Below are positions 7,125 through 13,505 of a stretch of 17,187 bases of DNA, in pieces (within the stretch, counting starts at the first letter, position 1; each line of letters opens with the position of its first letter). The stretch comes from an uncultured Porphyromonas sp. (lineage in GTDB: Bacteria > Bacteroidota > Bacteroidia > Bacteroidales > Porphyromonadaceae), in assembly GCF_915070105.1 (NCBI RefSeq), contig NZ_CAJZFJ010000048.1, positions 1 through 17,187 of the forward strand. Reading direction: 5' to 3'. The notes below the pieces were generated by a model, which saw nothing but the letters and a program-made list of their open reading frames with translations, ran no database searches and was not told where the DNA came from. The translations under genes and the position numbers were made by a program.

Positions 7125-8132
7125 CTACTTACCACGTCCCTGCCGTGGCTTCGCTCTCTTAACGCTCCTAGGTGACGTATTCGTACGCAGGAGTTTACGG
7201 AAGAGAGGCGGTATAGGCTGGCTAAAGTCTAGCTCTTCACTTGTCACTGGATGGACGAGGCTTAGGTGAATACCCTCTAGGGCTACGTACCCCAGCTCCT
7301 TCTCCGATGAGCCATTACGCCAGTCCCCGACAATGGGACAACGGAGAGAGGCAAACTGACGACGAAGGCGGTTATTGCGCCCCGAGATAAGATCCACCGA
7401 GAGGAGACTACGGGTCTCTCCTGTGGCAAGAGTGCGGTAGGAGGCACGTCCAGCCCCAAGTGTATCCTCTGTCGTACGGGAGCGTCCTCGACGACCCTGC
7501 TCCTCCTGAGCCTTGCTATCGGAGGCAGGTACGAGGAGACCTTCACTTGGGTTAGGCTGTCTCTCTGTCACCACGGCGAACTGCTGACGGCGACAATACT
7601 TCTGCCACTCCTCACTCAGTCGGGTCTGTAGCTCCCTGCTCTTAGTGAAGACGACAAAGCCTGCGCTGTCCTTATCTAGTCGAGTGACGTGGTAGACCTT
7701 AGCCTGAGGGTTGAAGGTCTTTAGATGCTCCGAGAGCAGACGCAGGGCAGTCTTATCCTTCTCTTCGCCGCTAGCTACGGTGGGGATACCTGCAGCCTTG
7801 CGAATGATGATCAAGTACTCATCTTGGTAGATGATGTCGATCTGTGGGTGTACGAGCCGACTAGGCAGAGGGTTGGGATGAAGGCTGACGACATCCCCCC
7901 CCTTAAGCGGGGTATCAAACTGCGTCGTGGGCTCTCCATTAACCGAGATAAAGCGGTCATGGAGGAGTTGTTTGATCGTAGTCCGACTCTTATCTGAGAG
8001 AGAAGCGATCAAGAAGGGCAGAAGAGTCCCCTCCTCAGCCACTGTCAGCTTCAGGAGTTGCTTTCTACTACCAGGGACGGAGACTCGCTGCTTCGTCCTT
8101 GTCTCAGTAGGTTTCTTTATCTGTTTATCCAT
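7125..8132 (-). CDS. RluA-family pseudouridine synthase
   Basis: Isomerises uridine to pseudouridine in ribosomal or transfer RNA. I place the start at 8132 (MDKQIKKP; 335 residues). The frame is open to 8204, but that would overlap the preceding gene by 50 bases and the extra residues look random. The N-terminal S4 RNA-binding domain (about residues 49-82) contains TTIKQLLHDRFISVNG. The catalytic motif is RLDKDSAG, with the probable catalytic Asp at 153. The later SGRNNRLRRQFA...PIVGD matches the TGRTHQIR region. Several usually conserved residues differ: T for H before RLD, SA for TS after, and NN for TH. An Arg/Gly-rich insert lies between those motifs. The family call is firm; which RNA site it modifies is not known. 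Confidence 0.88.
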   Translation of the reverse strand: MDKQIKKPTETRTKQRVSVPGSRKQLLKLTVAEEGTLLPFLIASLSDKSRTTIKQLLHDRFISVNGEPTTQFDTPLKGGDVVSLHPNPLPSRLVHPQIDIIYQDEYLIIIRKAAGIPTVASGEEKDKTALRLLSEHLKTFNPQAKVYHVTRLDKDSAGFVVFTKSRELQTRLSEEWQKYCRRQQFAVVTERQPNPSEGLLVPASDSKAQEEQGRRGRSRTTEDTLGAGRASYRTLATGETRSLLSVDLISGRNNRLRRQFASLRCPIVGDWRNGSSEKELGYVALEGIHLSLVHPVTSEELDFSQPIPPLFRKLLRTNTSPRSVKRAKPRQGRGK

Positions 8133-8154
8133 TCTGATGGAGGATATTCCGAGG

Positions 8155-8511
8155 TTATTGCTGTTTTGATTTCTTATCTCCGATATAGAGCAGGATATTG
8201 CCATAGCACATATACACTAGTCCGAGGACTAGGAAGACGAGCCAGGCATTCTGTCCATAGGCATCGAAGAGTCCGAAGCGAGCCACACCAGAGAGCGTAA
8301 AGAGTAGCCCAGAGAAGACCCCCATACGTGCGACACGGCGTACCAACCGAGGCTGATCCCTCAGCGGGGCTAATATATAGTACAAGGTATAGCCTACCCC
8401 TCCTAGGGTATAGAGCACATCGAAGGCCGTGTGCCGAGTCATCGCTAGGGCTGCCCCCGAGAGGAGCATTAGGACGCTGACTATATATAGGTACTTATAC
8501 TTCTTGTCCAT
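8155..8511 (-). CDS. Small four-helix membrane protein, function unknown
   Basis: A 118-residue protein that I do not recognise. It has four hydrophobic segments, about residues 8-24, 29-49, 62-78 and 89-108. Short positively charged loops lie between them (DQPRLVRRVARM) and a Lys-rich tail at the end (DKKSKQQ). By the positive-inside rule both ends and the middle loop should face the cytoplasm. No signal peptide, cysteines or catalytic-looking motif are visible. It starts 11 bases after the division gene on its right and stops 22 bases before the pseudouridine synthase. It is therefore translated as part of the leftward operon. Codon use and length support a real gene. A role in envelope or division biology is only suggested by its neighbour. 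Confidence 0.75.
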   Translation of the reverse strand: MDKKYKYLYIVSVLMLLSGAALAMTRHTAFDVLYTLGGVGYTLYYILAPLRDQPRLVRRVARMGVFSGLLFTLSGVARFGLFDAYGQNAWLVFLVLGLVYMCYGNILLYIGDKKSKQQ

Positions 8512-8522
8512 ATTTCATCTAG

Positions 8523-8885
8523 TTATTTATCTTGCGTCTGCTCAGGAGGTGCTATTACGAAGAGTTCTTCTCCAGGTGCATGCATATAGTACTTCTCCCG
8601 AGCGATGCGCTCGATAAGCTCTGGATTGTTGCGGATCTCACTGAGGCGAGCGCTGTCGGCTTCGTATCGGGGACGATAGTAGTTATACTCCTTCTCTAGG
8701 AAGGCCTTTCGCTCCTTGTGTCTCATATAGGAGAAGATCGTGCGCTCCCCTATGAAGAGGGTAAAGACAATCGTGACTGCCCCTACTAATACGTAGCGGA
8801 GCCACGAGTGGCGGCGACCAAATCCTATAAGCGCCTGATAGCGGGCTCTAATATAGTCACGAGAGGCGTCCTGAGGTAATGCCAT
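8523..8885 (-). CDS. FtsB/DivIC-family septum formation initiator
   Basis: A bitopic cell-division protein of 120 residues that in other bacteria binds FtsL and FtsQ/DivIB and helps activate septal wall synthesis. The sequence has a cytoplasmic tail of about 30 residues, one membrane helix (about 31-47), and a charged, coiled-coil-like stretch (about 52-85). It ends with the characteristic DivIC-type signature PELIERIAREKYYM (88-101) followed by PGEELFVI. The frame opens at a TTG (8891); the ATG at 8885 is preferred. It lies 42 bases after menA and 11 bases before the small membrane protein. The call is strong at family level; FtsB and DivIC are not easily told apart here. Confidence 0.9.
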   Translation of the reverse strand: MALPQDASRDYIRARYQALIGFGRRHSWLRYVLVGAVTIVFTLFIGERTIFSYMRHKERKAFLEKEYNYYRPRYEADSARLSEIRNNPELIERIAREKYYMHAPGEELFVIAPPEQTQDK

Positions 8886-8927
8886 GATCAATATATACTG
8901 CTAGAATAGTCGATATCCATAGGTTGT

Positions 8928-9827
8928 TCACACGACACAGTCCTGTAAGAGGAGCATTGCTCCCACTAGTAGCGCGAGGAAGAAGACATTCCTAGCCGTC
9001 AAACCTAAGACTCGATTAAGCTCTGCACCCTGCGCTGTCTGTAGAGCTCGGTGCGCATGGGTAAAGAGAAAGACGTATGGGAGCAACAGAAGCATCCCCC
9101 AAAAGGAGAAGATCGGGTAGAGTAAGCCCATAGAGAGCAACCCGAGAGTGAGGTAAAAGCGGGGAGCGAAGTCCCGTCCCATACGTACTATGAGTGTTCG
9201 CTTACCGACCTTACGATCCTCCTCTACATCCCGATAGTTATTGACGACAAGTATATTCACACTCGCCAGTCCTATGGCTGTGGCTAGATGCCAAAGGGTC
9301 AGGTCCATCACCGTCCCCCTAAGGATATAGAAGCTCGTTACCGTCGGTACCCATCCAAAGAAAACGAGAACTGCGACATCCCCTAGCCCATGATAAGAGA
9401 GCGGGTAAGGGCCTCCCGAATAAGCAAAGATCCCGAGGACGACGAATACCCCTACGAGGATCAGCCACCACGAGGATAGTGCGACCAAGGCAACCCCAGC
9501 ACCGACTAGGAAGAGTAAGCTAAGGTACAACGCACATCGTACCTCTCGCTCTGTGAGCAGTCCCTTAGAGAGGGGGCGCAGGGGTCCCGTCCGCTCTTGG
9601 GTATCTGCCCCCTTCCGATAGTCAATGAGATCATTAGCGATGTTACTCCCGATCTGAGCAGAGATAGCTACGACGATCAGTAGCACAGCCTTCACCCAGT
9701 CGAGTGCACCTAGGCTAGCGGCATAGAAGAGAGCCACCAGCACAGAGCTAAGCCCCGAGAAGAGGGTACGCGGGCGAGTAAGCCCGAGCCATAGGGCTGT
9801 ACGGGAGGGAGGTGGTGCTACACTCAT
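8928..9827 (-). CDS. menA: 1,4-dihydroxy-2-naphthoate polyprenyltransferase MenA
   Basis: An integral membrane UbiA-superfamily enzyme that attaches the polyprenyl chain to 1,4-dihydroxy-2-naphthoate, giving demethylmenaquinone for anaerobic respiration. At 299 residues it has about eight or nine membrane helices. The first Asp-rich prenyl-diphosphate site is NDLIDYRKGADTQE (65-78) and is followed by GPLRPL. The second is NNYRDVEEDRKVGKRTL (196-212), whose NNYRD-x3-D form with the following GKRTL favours MenA over UbiA or CyoE. The start codon lies two bases after the aspartate kinase stop. No other men genes are in the window. Menaquinone as sole quinone fits Bacteroidales. Confidence 0.93.
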   Translation of the reverse strand: MSVAPPPSRTALWLGLTRPRTLFSGLSSVLVALFYAASLGALDWVKAVLLIVVAISAQIGSNIANDLIDYRKGADTQERTGPLRPLSKGLLTEREVRCALYLSLLFLVGAGVALVALSSWWLILVGVFVVLGIFAYSGGPYPLSYHGLGDVAVLVFFGWVPTVTSFYILRGTVMDLTLWHLATAIGLASVNILVVNNYRDVEEDRKVGKRTLIVRMGRDFAPRFYLTLGLLSMGLLYPIFSFWGMLLLLPYVFLFTHAHRALQTAQGAELNRVLGLTARNVFFLALLVGAMLLLQDCVV

Positions 9828-9829
9828 CG

Positions 9830-11161
9830 CTAGGAGTTACGTCTGAAGAGGTGTTCACTTAGGGCGAGTAGTGTTCGCCGTTTATCCTCGGCCTCGACCA
9901 GTACCGTTAGGTTATAGTCACTCCCACCATAGGAGATCATTCGGATGGGGATCTCACTTAGGGCATTGAGGATCTGTGCTTCAAAGCCGATATTCTCCCA
10001 CTCAAGATCTCCCACCACGCATACGATCGTCAGGTCATGCTCTACTTCTATAGCCCCTAGCTGGAGAAGCCCACTACGTAGGGAATCGGGCAGGGTTGGC
10101 CGCTCGATAGTCAGCGAGATAGAGACCTCGGTAGAGGCAATCATATCTATGGGGATGCAGTGGTGCTCAAAGAGGGAGAATACCTTGCCCATGAAGCTCC
10201 AGTGAGAGAGCTGATGGTTACTGCGGATACGGATCATCGTGATACCATCCTTTGCCGCTACGGCCTTGATGATATCCTTTTCCGTATCTAGCGAGATCAG
10301 GGTACCGGGAGCCTCGGGTACTAGCGTATTCAGCAGACGAACTGGGATACTACGTTTCTTGGCTGGCTGGATACAAGTAGGATGAAGAATCTTCGCTCCG
10401 AAGTAAGCGAGTTCAGAGGCCTCCTCGAAGTGGAGACGGCGCACAGGCGAGGTAGCATCCACGTAGCGTGGATCATTGTTATGCATACCATCGATGTCCG
10501 TCCAGATCTGGATCTCATCGGCCATGAGTGCTGCTCCCACTAGGGTAGCAGTGTAGTCACTTCCCCCACGTTGTAGGTTATCAATGTCTCCAAATGCATT
10601 GCGACAGATGTAGCCCTCTGTGATGAAGAGTCGAGTGCCCTGTGGGGCATGGCTGATTAGACTCCTTAGGTGACGTTCGATGAAGGCTTCATCGGGCTCG
10701 GCCTGCTTGTCTGTCCGCATGTACTCCAGAGCGGGCAAGCCTACAGCATGGACACCTCTATCGGCAAGGTGGCGCAGCATCATAGCCGTACTCAGGAGCT
10801 CTCCACGAGCCAAGATCTTCTTCTCATCAAAGAGAGTGAAGGTCTCGGCATAACAGATTTGTTCTAGGAAGAAGAAAGTCTCATTGACCAGTGTCCATGC
10901 CTTATCATAGCTCTTGGCTTCGGGGAAGAGCAGACGGGTCTCCTCCTCATACTTATGTTTGAGCTTCGTTAGGATGGTCAGAGCCTCATGCCGGTGATGT
11001 GCCATCAGTTGGCGACCGATCTCCACTAGGGCATTCGTCGTACCTGCCATAGCAGAGAGCACTACTACCTTGGGCTCGTCAGTAGCTGTGATGAGGTCAG
11101 CTACGTGCTGGATACGCTGGGCGGAGGCTACTGATGTGCCTCCAAACTTCATTACTTTCAC
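9830..11161 (-). CDS. lysC: Aspartate kinase (monofunctional)
   Basis: Phosphorylates L-aspartate with ATP, the first step to lysine, diaminopimelate, threonine and methionine. The 443-residue length and layout match the LysC/AK-III type rather than the longer fusion with homoserine dehydrogenase. The N-terminal kinase signature is KFGGTS (5-10). GGSDYTATL and TDIDGMHNNDPRYV build the active site, and two ACT domains at the C terminus (from about residue 300) usually sense lysine or threonine. The start is a GTG at 11161, kept because it gives MKVMKFGGTS, the usual N-terminus of the family; an ATG at 11152 would remove three residues. The gene lies between ftsE and menA. The symbol follows the E. 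coli name; the effector is unknown. Confidence 0.93.
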   Translation of the reverse strand: MKVMKFGGTSVASAQRIQHVADLITATDEPKVVVLSAMAGTTNALVEIGRQLMAHHRHEALTILTKLKHKYEEETRLLFPEAKSYDKAWTLVNETFFFLEQICYAETFTLFDEKKILARGELLSTAMMLRHLADRGVHAVGLPALEYMRTDKQAEPDEAFIERHLRSLISHAPQGTRLFITEGYICRNAFGDIDNLQRGGSDYTATLVGAALMADEIQIWTDIDGMHNNDPRYVDATSPVRRLHFEEASELAYFGAKILHPTCIQPAKKRSIPVRLLNTLVPEAPGTLISLDTEKDIIKAVAAKDGITMIRIRSNHQLSHWSFMGKVFSLFEHHCIPIDMIASTEVSISLTIERPTLPDSLRSGLLQLGAIEVEHDLTIVCVVGDLEWENIGFEAQILNALSEIPIRMISYGGSDYNLTVLVEAEDKRRTLLALSEHLFRRNS

Positions 11162-11194
11162 CTATCGATACTTCTTTGTTCTTTGCCGGATACG

Positions 11195-11857
11195 TTAGAG
11201 GTCTTCCATCTCGATACATCGCGCAGGGAATCGCTCTAGGACGACCCTATTGTGGGTAGCCATGAGGACGGCTGTCCCTCGTTCCTTTGCTACGTGATGT
11301 AGGAGCTCGACTGTAGCGAGGCCATTCTCCACGTCTAGGTTGCCCGTAGGCTCATCGGCTAGGATAAGGTCTGGATTCCCGATGAGGGCACGTGCGATGC
11401 AGACACGCTGCTGCTCTCCCCCTGATAGCTCGTGTGGGTACTTGTAGTCCTTACGCTCTAGTCCCACCTCGTGGAGAGCCTCCTGTATCCTAGCCTTGCG
11501 GTCTGCCCCTCGGCTGACGCCGAAGGCACGTAGGATGATGTCGAGGTTGCTGTAGACATCTTGATCAGGGAGAAGCCTGAAGTCCTGAAAGACAATTCCT
11601 ATCCTGCGCCTTAGGGCGGGCAGCATCCTACGTGAGATCTTAACCAGATCAATGTCTAAGACTCTAGCGTGTCCTTGCTTGATGGGGACCTCGGCATAGA
11701 TCGTCTTCAGTAAGGTACTCTTACCTATACCGACAGGGCCTGTTAGGTAGACAAACTCACCTGCTGCCAGCTGAAGGCTAAAGTCCTCAAAGATGATATG
11801 CTCATGCCGAGCGATCTGGACACTCTGAAAGTCTAATATAGGCGTTGCTTCTGCCAT
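11195..11857 (-). CDS. ftsE: FtsE-like ABC transporter ATP-binding protein
   Basis: A 220-residue ABC ATPase, the length of FtsE. FtsE pairs with FtsX in the membrane and regulates peptidoglycan hydrolases during division. All nucleotide-binding motifs are intact: Walker A GPVGIGKST (40-48), Q-loop Gln91, signature LSGGE (144-148), Walker B LILADEP (164-170) and H-loop His202. The stretch RRRIGIVFQDFRLLPD (83-98) is typical of FtsE and tells it from LolD-like relatives, though the two are close. The usual partner ftsX is not next to it; the gene downstream is aspartate kinase. It is the first gene of the long leftward train, with a promoter candidate about 30 bases upstream. LolD-type lipoprotein export is the main alternative. 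Confidence 0.85.
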   Translation of the reverse strand: MAEATPILDFQSVQIARHEHIIFEDFSLQLAAGEFVYLTGPVGIGKSTLLKTIYAEVPIKQGHARVLDIDLVKISRRMLPALRRRIGIVFQDFRLLPDQDVYSNLDIILRAFGVSRGADRKARIQEALHEVGLERKDYKYPHELSGGEQQRVCIARALIGNPDLILADEPTGNLDVENGLATVELLHHVAKERGTAVLMATHNRVVLERFPARCIEMEDL

Positions 11858-11887
11858 CTAATTCTGCATTCTTTTATTGTATGCTCA

Positions 11888-11920
11888 CAAAGATACACAA
11901 AGTGACGTACTTAGAGCGAA
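11888..11920 (-). promoter_or_regulatory. Promoter candidate for ftsE and the leftward operon
   Basis: Read leftward, bases 11888-11895 give TATCTTTG, an exact match to the Bacteroidetes -7 consensus TAnnTTTG. Twenty-one bases further upstream lies TTCG (11917-11920), three of four bases of the -33 TTTG. Transcription would begin near 11881 and leave a leader of about 24 bases before the ftsE ATG. No other gene start in the train has a comparable box in a spacer, which supports a shared transcript. Confidence 0.5.
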
Positions 11921-11964
11921 CCATCCCTCATCCCCCATAAGAAGAGCCAGCCAGCGCCCCGCCT

Positions 11965-12068
11965 TCTCCCCTTGAGGCATCGGGGAAACCTCACTCAAGG
12001 TACCCTCAGTACCTCACGAGAGGTGCCCTCGCTACCTCCGATGAGGTTCCCCTAGCACCTCTTTGAGT
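11965..12068. repeat. Array of 23-bp-spaced palindromic repeats in the ftsE upstream region
   Basis: ACCTC occurs at 11988, 12011, 12034 and 12057, exactly 23 bases apart. In the three full units it is followed at +9 by AAGGT or GAGGT (11997, 12020, 12043), so each unit is a small dyad of the form ACCTC-N4-GAGGT. It is then followed at +15 by CCCTC or CCCCT. A degenerate unit at 11965 (TCTCC, GAGGC at 11974) and a partial one at 12057 flank these. A larger dyad, GGGGAAACCTCA (11982-11993) with TGAGGTTCCCC (12042-12052), overlaps the array. It may be a multi-site operator or a minisatellite. Confidence 0.75.
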
Positions 12069-12177
12069 ACAAAAGCATCCCTTAAGAACACCCACTCACA
12101 CATACACCGAACACATAGGCCTTGGAAGTAAAGTTTGCAACCGAGGCAGATTGGGGTGACTTAGCGTTGCTAAAGGC

Positions 12178-12207
12178 TTGTTATTCGCTAGGAAAGGGTT
12201 ATTTTTG
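12178..12207 (+). promoter_or_regulatory. Promoter of the AAA ATPase gene
   Basis: TATTTTTG at 12200-12207 fits the Bacteroidetes -7 consensus TAnnTTTG exactly, and CTTG (12177-12180) lies 19 bases upstream as a -33 box. Transcription would start near 12214, about 18 bases before the ATG at 12232. This decides the gene start: the longer open frame from a TTG at 12178 would begin inside the -33 box. The -7 box is the left arm of a dyad, TATTTTTG-C-CAAACATA (12200-12216). Confidence 0.65.
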
Positions 12208-12231
12208 CCAAACATACACCCTCGGCCTGAC

Positions 12232-13476
12232 ATGCTCTGGAAGGATATCAGGGCTAGAGGAGAAAGCTATCAACAAAATAAGGAAGAAGTGGACAACCTA
12301 CATCGTACTCACACCTACCTACTAAGACATGGTCGTGCTGGTCTGCAACGCAGGCTAATGGATGAGATTGACTGGAGTCAACGCATCATCGGTATCAAGG
12401 GATCACGTGGCGTAGGAAAGACGACATTCCTACTCGACTATGCTCGTAGGCACTTCGCACCTACCTCGCCAGAGTGTCTCTACATCAACCTCAACCAATT
12501 CCGCTTCACTACTCATTCCCTTGTGGACTTTGCGGGGAGCTTTATCCAGGGTGGAGGGCGAACACTCCTCCTAGACCAAGTCTTTAAGTACCCCAACTGG
12601 AAGGAGGAGTTCAAGCAATGCTACCGCATCTACCCCACCCTACATATCGTCTTCACCGCCTCGGCGGTTATGAACCTAGATGAGGAAGACCCAGAGCTGG
12701 CAGCTATCACATCGATCTATCACCTCGCTGGGTTCTCTTTACGGGAATTCATCCACCTAGATAATGGGATTGTCCTACCGACCTTTACCCTAGAGGATAT
12801 CATGGAGCGTACCCAGGAGGTCGTAGGAGAGATCACGCGTTCCGTCAATCCAGCCCTATGGATGGATCGGTATCTGGAGTATGGCTACTACCCCTTCCAT
12901 CTCGAGTCAAGGCTCTACTCGGAGAACCTGCTGAAGACCCTCAACATGACCCTAGAGGTCGACCTGCTCTTCATCAAGCAACTCGAGCAGCGACTCCTGC
13001 ATAAGCTCCGCAAGCTGATCTTCCTCCTTGCCCAGCAGCCCCCCTTGTCGATGCTCAACGTCTCCCAGCTTGCCAACGAGATAGAGACCTCACGGACAAC
13101 GGTGATGAACTACATCCGCTATCTATCGGATGCCCGTGTACTGCGTCCTACCTTCCGAGTAGACGAGACCGATACGAAGAAGCCTGCCATGATCTACCTT
13201 GGCAACCCCAACCTCTACAAGGCTCTCTCGGAAGATGAGCCCGACCGCTCGGAGCTCCTGAGGACATTTGTCTTCAATCAGATAAGCAAGGGACACGAGT
13301 TTCGCCTAGCCTCACGTTCCTCGATAGCTCTATTCGAGATAGATGGTAAGTACCCAGTACAGATCGAGTCTGAGCTCGGCGGACGTTACCGCAGTGACCG
13401 CTACTACGTGCTAGAGCAGGGTGACCTAAGCCGAGACAAGACCATCCCCGTATGGCTCTTCGGCTTCCTATACTGA
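12232..13476 (+). CDS. AAA ATPase with C-terminal DUF4143-like domain
   Basis: A 414-residue protein of the large Bacteroidetes AAA_14 plus DUF4143 group, whose cellular role is mostly unknown. Residues 57-65 form the Walker A loop GSRGVGKTT. RTLLLDQVFKYPNW (about 110-123) fits the Walker B region, normally DE followed by HKYPNW; here it reads Asp115-Gln116, so the catalytic Glu is replaced. The following TGSS region reads TASA (142-145). A winged-helix-like segment (NVSQLANEIETSRTTVMNYIRYL) precedes the C-terminal domain, which ends in the family's hallmark PVWLFGFLY. Its usual FEVGGK motif is changed. The start at 12232 is set by the promoter at 12178-12207. It lies 29 bases ahead of the GH84 gene in the same direction. 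Confidence 0.85.
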   Translation: MLWKDIRARGESYQQNKEEVDNLHRTHTYLLRHGRAGLQRRLMDEIDWSQRIIGIKGSRGVGKTTFLLDYARRHFAPTSPECLYINLNQFRFTTHSLVDFAGSFIQGGGRTLLLDQVFKYPNWKEEFKQCYRIYPTLHIVFTASAVMNLDEEDPELAAITSIYHLAGFSLREFIHLDNGIVLPTFTLEDIMERTQEVVGEITRSVNPALWMDRYLEYGYYPFHLESRLYSENLLKTLNMTLEVDLLFIKQLEQRLLHKLRKLIFLLAQQPPLSMLNVSQLANEIETSRTTVMNYIRYLSDARVLRPTFRVDETDTKKPAMIYLGNPNLYKALSEDEPDRSELLRTFVFNQISKGHEFRLASRSSIALFEIDGKYPVQIESELGGRYRSDRYYVLEQGDLSRDKTIPVWLFGFLY

Positions 13477-13505
13477 TTTCCTTTTAACCCTATACATTGT
13501 ATCGC

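Noticed and set aside
8133..8204. Upstream extension of the pseudouridine synthase gene
   Set aside because: The extra 24 residues overlap the preceding gene and resemble translated noncoding sequence; the ATG at 8132 fits the operon spacing.
9000..9007. Leftward TAGGTTTG inside menA as a promoter for the division gene
   Set aside because: It matches the -7 consensus, but it is in coding sequence about 115 bases before the next start, and I did not find a convincing -33 box; kept only as a remote possibility.
12122..12325. Rightward 67-codon frame beginning at a TTG before the ATPase gene
   Set aside because: It overlaps the ATPase gene in another frame and spans its promoter; no recognisable protein features.
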